The translations under genes and the position numbers were made by a program. This document shows positions 46,341 through 53,945 of a stretch of 64,000 nucleotides of DNA, in pieces. The notes under the pieces are model-generated. The model was not told the origin of the DNA, ran no database searches, and was given only the letters and a program-made list of their open reading frames with translations. Numbering within the stretch: position 1 is the first letter of the stretch; every line of letters starts with the position of its first letter. Source of the DNA: Cognataquiflexum gelatinilyticum (GTDB lineage: Bacteria; Bacteroidota; Bacteroidia; Cytophagales; Cyclobacteriaceae); NCBI RefSeq assembly GCF_024813435.1, contig NZ_JANAEZ010000009.1, positions 124,001 through 188,000 of the forward strand, given 5' to 3'.

Positions 46341-46367
46341 CATTAGAATAAGGAGTACAAGATTTTT

Positions 46368-46904
46368 TTATTTTTTAGGAGCTTTGCCGCTTCCAAGCAG
46401 GGCTGATTCTCTCAGTTCAGAAATTAGCCTCCTCATTTTTGCCTGCCAATCTTCAAATCTCTCCATTATTGGATTTGTAGGGATTATAACCACATGTTCT
46501 ACAAGGTTAGAGACTTCCTTGTCCACTTCAGATTTCTTTCCTTTTTTTGCTGGCTTTACATTGTTGGGATCAAAGGACCTCAATTCTGCAAGCCAATTCT
46601 TTTTGCCCAATAATTTCCCGAGTTTTTTAACTTCCTTGAGGGACTTTTTTGATTCCGGTTTGGCTGATTTGAGGTGATCGATTGTCAGGTGTTTTCCTTT
46701 AAGTCCAAGGCCGTATAATTCATTGATCTCTGCCAAGAAAGCATCCACAACTCCGTTTAAGTGAAAAAGAAAAGATCCTTGGTGTGCTTTTTCAAGGTCT
46801 GAACCTACTACTTTGGGTTCTTTCAAGGCATCAAGATACAGCTGTGCATATCTCAATTTGGCATCCGTATGTTCCTTGAGGGGGGAATATTTCTTCATTT
46901 TCAT
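46368..46904 (-). CDS. hypothetical protein, helical and Lys-rich
   Basis: 178 residues, no signal peptide. Opening is HTDAKLRYAQLYLDALKE, then FLFHLNGVVDAFLAEINELYGLG, and a Lys-rich middle (KKGKKSEVDKE). The order is similar to DUF6586-type proteins, which start with a KL.FA.L.L helix and a Leu-rich second helix, but the match is by eye only. A clean terminator follows. No neighbour in operon. Confidence 0.65.
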   Translation of the reverse strand: MKMKKYSPLKEHTDAKLRYAQLYLDALKEPKVVGSDLEKAHQGSFLFHLNGVVDAFLAEINELYGLGLKGKHLTIDHLKSAKPESKKSLKEVKKLGKLLGKKNWLAELRSFDPNNVKPAKKGKKSEVDKEVSNLVEHVVIIPTNPIMERFEDWQAKMRRLISELRESALLGSGKAPKK

Positions 46905-47064
46905 GGGTTGTCTGTGTTTTTGGTAAAAGTACCCAAATTCAATAATCCAATTTCCAATGTTAAGTGATTTTTTGGAAAATTGAACAAAGGGAATCTGTTA
47001 TGAAAATCCTTCAAATTATTTTTTTATTAAAAATGAATCTCTTGTGGAAACAAAAAGACAGTGA

Positions 47065-47182
47065 TTTGATAACCGATTAAAAAGTACCCTGATTGAAAAA
47101 GAATGTAATTTTGAAGCAGATATCAAGTGTATTTTTAGGCTTCACGGGTATAAGGCACTGCTAATGGCAGTGCCTTTTTTTT
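47065..47182 (+). ncRNA. candidate small RNA unit 1 (promoter box to terminator)
   Basis: TTTGATAACC at 47065, -7 box TAATTTTG at 47106-47113, then about 60 bases to a strong hairpin GGCACTGC (47154-47161)/GCAGTGCC (47167-47174) with an eight-T tail. No open frame fits. Unit 2 at 47276 has the same elements with identical spacing between TTTGATAACC and the -7 box, so both look like one duplicated small-RNA gene of about 65 nt. Confidence 0.55.
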
Positions 47183-47275
47183 GGCCATCCCATAATTCCG
47201 GTCAATTTTTACCAAAATTCTTTTGGGTTATTTTAATGTTAAAAGAAAGCTTCTCAGGTCAATAAAAGACTAAAA

Positions 47276-47397
47276 TTTGATAACCCTGTAAAAAGAGATT
47301 CCATTAAAAGAGGGGGTAAATTTGTACTTCCAAAACATGGAAGCTTTTTAGACTGTATGGGTAAATAGGCACTGTCAATGACGGTGCCTATTTTTTA
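47276..47397 (+). ncRNA. candidate small RNA unit 2 (homologue of unit 1)
   Basis: TTTGATAACC at 47276, TAAATTTG at 47317-47324, then a body with TTTTTAG, GGGTA and a hairpin GGCACTG...CGGTGCC followed by T-rich tail (47391-47396). The distance of 37 bases between TTTG and the -7 box is the same as in unit 1. The body and hairpin loop also align. RNA end near 47397. Confidence 0.55.
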
Positions 47398-47552
47398 TTC
47401 TTGGTCTATCCGGTAAAATAATTGAAAGGATTAGAATTGGAAATGATCTTGGGAGGATAGACAAAGAATCGTTAAAAATTTTACTGAACTGCCACAGCGG
47501 ATATTATTGTCAAAAAAAGCAACTAATTCAGATTCAGGATTATGCCGGAAAC

Positions 47553-47586
47553 AAAAAAAATGGCAGGTATTACCTGCCATTTTTTT
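47553..47586 (-). terminator. hairpin terminator
   Basis: ATGGCAGGTA/TACCTGCCAT with one-base loop, flanked by A runs and T runs on both sides, so active in either direction. It follows the 47614-48093 gene. Confidence 0.88.
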
Positions 47587-47613
47587 CCCGTTCTCAAGCC
47601 CTATTAATTACTG

Positions 47614-48093
47614 TTATGGTTTAATCGTAACCTTTTCCTTCAGTTCTGCGATGGATTTTTCCAAATCATCCATTTGTTGGTTCAATTCGACCCTGACGTT
47701 TTTCCAGGTATCGCTTCGGATAGCCGGAGTATCATTGACCACCGCTATGAGTGCGCGATTTTGATTGATCAAACTTGTCAGTTCTTCGTCATAAGCAAGT
47801 TTGCGGTCTGTTTTATCGGAACTGAACCCTTCTTTGATTTCCTCCAGGCTTTGGGTATTTGCCTTTAGCCTTTCTTTGGTTACCATCAGGTATTCGGTGA
47901 CTTGGGTGGCTGAGTCAGAAGCGACTTGGTATAGGTCCACTTTTGCTTCGGTTACCTCATCCTGCTTTTCTTCTACTTTTGATTCAGCATCGTCCATTTT
48001 CTCCTCTATTGGCTTGGAGCAACTGCCAAAGCCAAACCCAATTGCCGACACTAGCAGCAAACTGCTTACTTTAGATTTGATATTCATCATCAT
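47614..48093 (-). CDS. coiled-coil lipoprotein (stress-response-like)
   Basis: 159 residues, lipobox FGSC (C25). The mature part is a near-continuous helix with heptads (EEKMDDAESKVEEKQDEV; EEIKEGFSSDKTDRK; LEKSIAELKEK), similar to sll1863-type stress lipoproteins. It may sit on the inner leaflet of the outer membrane. 28 bp downstream of the YtxH-like gene, hence a probable operon of 48831-47614 with the lipocalin-like gene. Confidence 0.7.
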   Translation of the reverse strand: MMMNIKSKVSSLLLVSAIGFGFGSCSKPIEEKMDDAESKVEEKQDEVTEAKVDLYQVASDSATQVTEYLMVTKERLKANTQSLEEIKEGFSSDKTDRKLAYDEELTSLINQNRALIAVVNDTPAIRSDTWKNVRVELNQQMDDLEKSIAELKEKVTIKP

Positions 48094-48121
48094 GGTGATT
48101 AGTGGTATTTAAAGCCAAATT

Positions 48122-48364
48122 TCAATTGGAAACTTCTTCCAAAGCTGTTTTGGAAGCATCCATCCTGCTTTTTACTTTGTCTTTTAGGATTCTGCCTTCT
48201 TTCTTCAGCTTTTTTGCAAGGTATTCACCTGTTTGCTTTACCTTCTTCTTGCTTATGTTATTTCTGTTTTTTCGGAAAAAAAAACCAATGATAGCACCTG
48301 CACCAATCACCATCAGTACACTGCTGACAATCAATCCGGTTGGATTTGAATCTGAAATTTTCAT
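48122..48364 (-). CDS. YtxH-like small membrane protein
   Basis: 80 residues: one transmembrane segment (about 10-28), then a cytoplasmic Lys/Arg-rich helix (RKNRNNISKKKVKQTGEYLA). This layout is typical of YtxH-type and gas-vesicle-like stress proteins. Function unknown. Between the lipocalin-like gene (41 bp upstream) and the coiled-coil lipoprotein gene. Confidence 0.6.
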   Translation of the reverse strand: MKISDSNPTGLIVSSVLMVIGAGAIIGFFFRKNRNNISKKKVKQTGEYLAKKLKKEGRILKDKVKSRMDASKTALEEVSN

Positions 48365-48405
48365 AGTGTGTTTCTTTTTTTTTGTTAAAAATTCGAATCC
48401 AAATT

Positions 48406-48831
48406 TTATCTCGGGATAAAATGAAGTTCGAGAGTTCCTCCGTCTTGTTTAAGCCACATTTCAGAACTTTCAAGCTTCAGTATTTCATAAATCCCATCTG
48501 CGAGGTTGTTGTCAAAATCAAAAGAGATTTTTTCTTCATCACTCATAAATATCCATACTCCGTTAGTCACGAAGTCATATTCCATACCGAGCAAAGTGTA
48601 CTGTGCAGTGAGGGTGGCAGCGCCATCTTCTGTAAGGTCCAATTCATATTTCGTGTAATCCGCCGTGACATTGGTGCCATTATCCAAAGCCTCTGCTATT
48701 TTCCAATCATTGCCCACTCTATCTGCTTTCGGTATTAGGCTGACAGCCGGTCCATCCGGGTAATCTTCACATCCAAATGCAAGCAATCCCGACAGCATAA
48801 TTAATACAGTAATTGATCTGATCTTTTTCAT
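48406..48831 (-). CDS. lipocalin-like lipoprotein
   Basis: Start at 48831 gives 141 residues with lipobox AFGC (C20); a 13-codon extension upstream is unlikely. The mature chain has the order NDWKIAEALDNG, TKYELDLTEDG, YDFVTNGVWIF and ELHFIPR, which fits small lipocalin-like domains of Bacteroidota. The ligand is unknown. First gene of the 48831-47614 run. Confidence 0.65.
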   Translation of the reverse strand: MKKIRSITVLIMLSGLLAFGCEDYPDGPAVSLIPKADRVGNDWKIAEALDNGTNVTADYTKYELDLTEDGAATLTAQYTLLGMEYDFVTNGVWIFMSDEEKISFDFDNNLADGIYEILKLESSEMWLKQDGGTLELHFIPR

Positions 48832-49046
48832 AATACTTGTGGTAAATAATCGTTGGTTTAATTTATTCAAAGGTAGGCTTAGGAGGTCTTTTAAAATTAT
48901 AGATTATACTATAAAGCTTACAGATATTACTTATTGGGGGAATCTGGAAGGTTTGAGGGGACACAAACTATGGTGATGCAGAATCAGAAATGTTTGTGGA
49001 GACACAAAAATTGGCTGGTAGAAATCTAAATCTTGGTAGGGATTAA

Positions 49047-49078
49047 AAAAAGAAAAGACAGGTTTGACCTGCCTTTCT
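49047..49078 (-). terminator. terminator candidate downstream of the cupin gene
   Basis: On the minus strand AAAGGCAGGT...ACCTGTCTTT-type stem (short loop, one mismatch) followed by a T-rich run. It is 250 bp from the cupin stop, in an otherwise featureless gap of 460 bp (48871-49334). Confidence 0.5.
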
Positions 49079-49334
49079 TACCATTTTATAAGCCCTAATA
49101 AAATCTTAAAATATTCTTTCTACTCACTAGTTAACCCCATCCTGAGATTGCACTAAGGAAAATTAAAAAATGTGATTATCCATTTGTCGGTAAGCATCGG
49201 TATCATTTAATTCACCCAAACAAATTCCACCGAAGGAAAAATAGCAGGCGATCCATGTTAACCTCTAAAGTAACAGAGACCTTCCAAAGCTTGTCGCTGA
49301 CCTACAAATAGATAATCTGAAATCAATCAAAAAG

Positions 49335-49685
49335 TTAATCCTCGTAACCGCTTTTGATGATTGTCGAAACCATCTTAAACTGTTTGTTTGCATTGAAAAT
49401 ATAATTGGAGTTGGCAGGGATAATGATTCCCTGTCCACGAGTCAGTGTAAACTTTTTGATATCTATCGTAAGTTCTGCACTGCCATCGATAATCTGGATA
49501 TAATTGTCAAAATGGGAAATCCTTTCTTCAACTTGGGTACCCACATCCATAGCCGAAGCTGTAACGCTTCCGGTGACTTTGCTCAGTATCCTCTTGCTGA
49601 CAACCGAATCTGTGAGGTATTCGATGATTTCTGTGATCACATGTTCTGATCCTTTTGCCAGTTCCAAATTCCCTTTTCTTTCCAT
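49335..49685 (-). CDS. cupin-domain protein
   Basis: Start at 49685 (116 residues), since the frame upstream has a Lys-rich stretch of little interest. The cupin core appears as GTQVEERISHFDNYIQIIDGSAEL, RGQGIIIPANSNYIF and VSTIIK, with conserved metal-type positions partly replaced (no HxH pair). 89 bp downstream of an AraC gene. May be a sensor or small-molecule binding protein; not established. Confidence 0.75.
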   Translation of the reverse strand: MERKGNLELAKGSEHVITEIIEYLTDSVVSKRILSKVTGSVTASAMDVGTQVEERISHFDNYIQIIDGSAELTIDIKKFTLTRGQGIIIPANSNYIFNANKQFKMVSTIIKSGYED

Positions 49686-49774
49686 CTTCTGTACTTTTTT
49701 GCAATTCTTATGATACAAATGTCAGGAATATTGGAGTGGTAATTTTGCAGATTATATGGTAAAACTTACATATA

Positions 49775-50335
49775 TCATACATTTTCCAAATTTTCTTTTC
49801 GAATTTTTTTCATCTGCTTAAAAAATGAAGGAGTAAGTCCCGTGATTTTCTTAAACTGATTGGAAAGGTGGGATACACTGCTGTAATTTAACCTGTAAGA
49901 AATCTCTGTCAGGTTGAGTTCGTCATACAGCATCAGTTCTTTGACCCTTTCGATTTTATGAAAAATAATAAACTGCTGTATGGTGATCCCCTTTACATCA
50001 GAAAAAATATTGGAAAGGTAAGTATAGTCATAACCGAGTTTTTCACTGATAAAGACCGAATAATTGACTTTGGGTACTTCCTCATTGTAATGGACCATTT
50101 CGATGATGACATTTTTGATTTTATCAATAAGGATACTTTTCTTGTCATCAAGAAGCTCCAGCCCTATCTTTTTTAAGTTGGCTTGAAGGTCATCATGCTG
50201 TTGCCCTGTCAATTCAGTTTTTAAATCGACTATTCCGATGTCAATGGTAAGAAAGGGAATACCTAGCTTTTCCAGTTCCATTTGGACTATCATTTTGCAG
50301 CGGAGGCTGACCATATATTTGATATAGATTTTCAA
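49775..50335 (-). CDS. AraC-family transcriptional regulator
   Basis: 186 residues, starting MKIYIKYMVSLRCKMIVQ, a conserved Bacteroidota opening. C-terminal AraC domain (about 90-180): SEKLGYDYTYLSNIFSDVKG and ISYRLNYSSVSHLSNQFKKITGLTPSFFKQ. Members of this subgroup have no known ligand. The adjacent cupin gene in the same orientation may be a partner. Confidence 0.85.
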   Translation of the reverse strand: MKIYIKYMVSLRCKMIVQMELEKLGIPFLTIDIGIVDLKTELTGQQHDDLQANLKKIGLELLDDKKSILIDKIKNVIIEMVHYNEEVPKVNYSVFISEKLGYDYTYLSNIFSDVKGITIQQFIIFHKIERVKELMLYDELNLTEISYRLNYSSVSHLSNQFKKITGLTPSFFKQMKKIRKENLENV

Positions 50336-50541
50336 GCTCTTTGAGTTTGGTTAACTTAAATATTCTAAAAAATTAATTGGCTGAAATCCGTGGTGGGAGT
50401 ATTTGTAATTTACTGATTCTCTTTGATAAAACTTAAAATATTATTGAAATCATAAGTGGGATTAAAAAAACTCACAGAAAATCTATTTCTGTGCAATTGT
50501 TTCAAAAAAAAAATTAGGATTCACTCTAAGGTCAAAAAAAA

Positions 50542-50766
50542 TCAGACTGTGGCCATGTGGCCTATTCTTAGAAATTTGACAACTTCGTTGTAATTTTTGT
50601 TTAACCTGACTTCAATTCTCCTGATAAGTTCGTCTTCTTTTCCCTCTTCAAACTCCAGGTCTTCGTCAGTCAGTTCAGGAAATCTGGTTTGCAGGTGGGT
50701 AGATTGTCTCCCCCAATCACCGTATACCTTGAAAGGTTCTTTTTTTACACTTTTTCTAAATTCCAT
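50542..50766 (-). CDS. CsbD-like stress protein
   Basis: 74 residues, small acidic helical. It resembles CsbD-like proteins: FPELTDEDLEFEEGKEDELIRRIEVRLNKNYNEV follows the family pattern LTDEDL.Y.EGKE.EL.GRIQ. The N-terminal Trp-containing segment VYGDWGRQSTHLQTRF also fits. CsbD proteins are induced in stress in other bacteria. No operon partner. Confidence 0.7.
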   Translation of the reverse strand: MEFRKSVKKEPFKVYGDWGRQSTHLQTRFPELTDEDLEFEEGKEDELIRRIEVRLNKNYNEVVKFLRIGHMATV

Positions 50767-50790
50767 ATTAAGTTTTGGGTTGGTTAATAT

Positions 50791-50820
50791 AAAAACAAAG
50801 GTCGGCTTAAAACCGACCTA
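50791..50820 (-). terminator. terminator of the lmo0937-like gene
   Basis: On the minus strand AGGTCGG and CCGACCT flank a seven-base loop, followed by TTTGTTTTT. About 75 bp after the stop at 50895. Confidence 0.72.
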
Positions 50821-50894
50821 AAAGATTATACAATGACAGAATAGGCTTACAAATATTACATATTCTGTCATAGACCTAAGCGGATACTGTTATA

Positions 50895-51050
50895 TCAGAC
50901 ACCGCTTCCTCCCCTGATGACACGCAGCAAAACTACTACGATCGCAATGACCAAGAGGATGTGGATGATGCCACCGCTGCCATAGCCAAGAAAGCCTACG
51001 GCCCAGATAATAACTAAAATAACGGCAATAATATAAAGGAGATTTCCCAT
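50895..51050 (-). CDS. lmo0937-family small membrane protein
   Basis: 51 residues: MGNLLYIIAVILVIIWAVGF then a Gly-rich turn (LGYGSGGIIH) and a second hydrophobic helix ending in RVIRGGSGV. This is the lmo0937 family pattern, two membrane helices with a Gly-rich loop. Too short for many frame lists but clear. Function unknown. Surrounded by other small stress-type genes on the same strand. Confidence 0.8.
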   Translation of the reverse strand: MGNLLYIIAVILVIIWAVGFLGYGSGGIIHILLVIAIVVVLLRVIRGGSGV

Positions 51051-51203
51051 AGTTTTGGTTGTTGAGGATTGAATTAAGAGTTTATGAAATATTAGATTCA
51101 GGTAAATGAAATTTTAAAGGCCAAAATCAAAATGAATTCTTACGGTTTCAATTTCGAATACCCGAATTCAGAGGTAAGAAATCTGCCATTCCGGTAGGAC
51201 CGA

Positions 51204-51515
51204 TTACAACAACAGGATCAATAAGATGATGACCAACAAAAGCGCACCGATGGAAAGGTAAACTCCTCCCCCATCTCTTTTTATTTCTTCATTGATTTCT
51301 CGCACTTCAGACCTCAGTTCTTTTTTCTCGGTTCTGTCCATCATGGACCTATCCATAGTTTTGATCTCTTCGAGCCGGTCCACCAAAATCTTCATTTCGG
51401 CCTCAGGCATCTTGGGCTTGGTCTCTACTTTATCTTTGCCTCCAGCTAATACTGAAGCAGAAGAGAAAAAGGTGAAAGCTATTGCCAGCATTAAAATCAG
51501 ATTGAATCTTTTCAT
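51204..51515 (-). CDS. small exported or membrane hypothetical protein
   Basis: 103 residues, signal peptide ending SVLA-GGK, then a charged helical part (EAEMKILVDRLEEIKTMDRS) and a C-terminal hydrophobic helix ending VIILLILLL. So the protein is probably anchored in the inner membrane by its C-terminus. Family not recognised but this layout recurs in Bacteroidota. 153 bp upstream of the lmo0937-like gene. Confidence 0.6.
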   Translation of the reverse strand: MKRFNLILMLAIAFTFFSSASVLAGGKDKVETKPKMPEAEMKILVDRLEEIKTMDRSMMDRTEKKELRSEVREINEEIKRDGGGVYLSIGALLLVIILLILLL

Positions 51516-51844
51516 CTTAGATGTTTATTTATGTGGCAATTTTGCAGGATTTTAGTTAACAACTCTTATAATTTGCTCGCCAAAAGTTTCATATTTAACA
51601 GATTTGCTTAGGTGGGAAAAAGGATGAGTAACCAGGAAATCAGAATAATAGACTTATCTATTCGAACGATAGGTTAATTAATTTTTTTCGGCACACCCTT
51701 CAAACTGAGAAATCTATTTTTTGACAAGGATATGAAAAAGTGAACTCTGGAAATATAAAGACTTGGAAGATAATTTATTTGCAATATTTTGATAAATACG
51801 GTATTTAATCATATTTCAATGGCTTTTTTTTCATTTTGAATAAT

Positions 51845-51925
51845 TACATTTGGTTGGTTTAACGTAGAAACCAGGTATTCACGGCAACCACAATTAGGCG
51901 CAGTCATTGGCTGCGCCTTAATTAC
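51845..51925 (+). ncRNA. candidate small RNA, loosely similar to units 1 and 2
   Basis: TACATTTG (51845-51852, exact -7 box), then a TTCACGG segment also seen in unit 1, and a GC-rich hairpin GGCGCAG/CTGCGCC with short T-rich tail. Here a TTTGATAA stands 53 bases upstream of the -7 box instead of 37, so homology is only suggested. No frame. Confidence 0.4.
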
Positions 51926-52114
51926 TTAATAAATATGATATGAAGTTTTATTATTATCTCTTCAAAACCCATTCCGCATGTTTCCCCTCAGAATTTTTTC
52001 ATTTAGCTAAGAAACTTGAGATTGTAAACCCGGGAAAAATCAGGTTTAATCCAATAGTGTTTATTTATTATATTCCATACTGTTTCACCATTTCACTTTT
52101 TATCAATTTTTGAA

Positions 52115-53290
52115 ATGAATTCGGGTTTGGATTTCAACAATATATTTTTCTTGGTTTCGGTTGTGATAGGCCTTCAGACAGGAGTTATTGTGATGGTGTA
52201 TTCTTTCCGCAAAAACACAAAGAGTATCCCGCTCGCCCTTACTTTCTTGAGTCTTTCTTTGGCCATTTTTTTCAGCATGTTGATCAGTTCGGGTATGATG
52301 GTTCATTTCCCGGGAATTTACAGAACCGGAAATATTTTTGCATTGATATTCGTGCCCATGCCTTTTATCTACATGCATTGTGTCACCCATAACAGGGACT
52401 TGAAATGGAGCGATGCTTTTCATTTTATTCCGATGGCTATTTATATCATTGACTATTCCCCTGTTCTTTTTTTATCATCCGCAGAAAAGTTAGAATTAAT
52501 CCTACAGGACATCAATGACCCTAATAAGTTCACAGAATTTAGACAAAGCATGTTTTTTCCAAATGGGTTCCATCAAACTTCGAGAACTATTCTGATCAAT
52601 ATTTATTGGCTGTTGCAGATGAGGCTTTTGGTCAAGTGGCAAAAAAACATCAACAGGTCTTTCAATAAGTTTGAAAAAGACTGGCAGGTATGGATTATTT
52701 TCTTCATGACCTTTCAATTCTTTTTGTTTATGCCTTTCTATCTGACTTATTTTTGGTTGGAAAAAGAATTGGTTTTTATGCTGGTTCACTTTACGGGAGC
52801 GGTTTTATTGATGTCGAGTGCAGTATTGCTTTATTTTTTTCCACAGCTTTTATATGGTCTGGATGAAATCAAATTTGTGACAGACCAAATAATTAAATTG
52901 GAGTATTCTCCCAAAACAGAAAAATTAGGTGTTCAACCTGATGATAAAATGAAAGAGCTTGGACAGATAATTTTAAATTGGATGGATGAAAAGAAAGTCT
53001 ATCTCAATCAGCGGTATTCAATTCAGGATTTTGCAAGAGAAACAAACATCCCTTACTACCAGCTTTCTGCCTGTATCAATCATTATCTGAATACTAATTT
53101 TGCAGATCTTTTAAACAAAAAGCGTATTGAGCACAGTATGGAATTGCTCCAAAAAGGTGAATTTTCCCATTACACTTTAGAGGCTTTATCTGCCGAATGC
53201 GGTTTTAATAACCGAAATTCATTTGTAATTGCTTTTAAGAAATTCACCGGAAGGACACCATCAGATTATAGAAAAAGCCTAGTAAAATAA
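52115..53290 (+). CDS. membrane-anchored AraC-family regulator (AraC-TM5)
   Basis: 391 residues, about seven N-terminal helices, then an AraC domain with SACINHYLNTNFADLLNKKR and LSAECGFNNRNSFVIAFKKFTG. The same SSAEKLELILQDIN and F..SMFFP loops as in TM1/TM2 are seen. First gene of the plus-strand region containing sulfatase 53946, 230 bp before the small AraC gene. Probably controls that set; inference. Confidence 0.92.
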   Translation: MNSGLDFNNIFFLVSVVIGLQTGVIVMVYSFRKNTKSIPLALTFLSLSLAIFFSMLISSGMMVHFPGIYRTGNIFALIFVPMPFIYMHCVTHNRDLKWSDAFHFIPMAIYIIDYSPVLFLSSAEKLELILQDINDPNKFTEFRQSMFFPNGFHQTSRTILINIYWLLQMRLLVKWQKNINRSFNKFEKDWQVWIIFFMTFQFFLFMPFYLTYFWLEKELVFMLVHFTGAVLLMSSAVLLYFFPQLLYGLDEIKFVTDQIIKLEYSPKTEKLGVQPDDKMKELGQIILNWMDEKKVYLNQRYSIQDFARETNIPYYQLSACINHYLNTNFADLLNKKRIEHSMELLQKGEFSHYTLEALSAECGFNNRNSFVIAFKKFTGRTPSDYRKSLVK

Positions 53291-53547
53291 GCTTTGTCCT
53301 TACCTATGTAGAAAAATAGATTTTACAATATTTTGAAGCTGAACAAAAAACAAAATGAAAATTTTTTCGGCCCTTCATTTTTAGCAATTTCCTGATACTA
53401 GTTTGACAATATTCGATAAAAAATGTCAAGTAGACCGATAAAGCCCTCATAGCAATAGATTTACATTCCTATTTTTGATCCCAAAGACGCAAATAAAAAA
53501 ATCATCGCTTAGGGTATTATTTGTTTGATACAATTTTTATAAATTAT

Positions 53548-53934
53548 ATGGAAATAAATGAAAATAAAACAAAACAAGCATTCTCAAGTCGCGAACTTGT
53601 GATAAAGTCAATTGAAATCATGCATCTCAATGTGGGTAATAAATCCGAAACTGATTTGGATGAATTGATCAGAAAGTTGGGAATGCCGCAGCGGACTTTT
53701 TATTATACCTTCAAAAAATTGACAGGAGAAAGTCCCAAAAGATTTATAAAGCATCTGAAGATCAAAAAAATTCAACAGGAATTAAAAATAAAAGGCCCAG
53801 GTCAAAACATCAAAAAAATAGCTTCTGAATATGGGTTTAGCCACATGGGGCAATTCAGCCAGGATTATAAAGATGTAATTGGTGAAAATGCTTCTTTAAC
53901 AGTAAAAAACAATACAAAAACCAAATTATACTAA
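53548..53934 (+). CDS. short AraC-type DNA-binding protein
   Basis: Start at 53548 (128 residues); a nine-codon extension to 53521 is possible. A single AraC domain of about 100 residues: LDELIRKLGMPQRTFYYTFKKLTGESPKRF and IASEYGFSHMGQFSQDYKDVIG. No sensor domain. It stops 11 bp before the sulfatase gene, so the two are co-transcribed, and it may be the local regulator. Confidence 0.8.
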   Translation: MEINENKTKQAFSSRELVIKSIEIMHLNVGNKSETDLDELIRKLGMPQRTFYYTFKKLTGESPKRFIKHLKIKKIQQELKIKGPGQNIKKIASEYGFSHMGQFSQDYKDVIGENASLTVKNNTKTKLY

Positions 53935-53945
53935 CAAATCAGACT

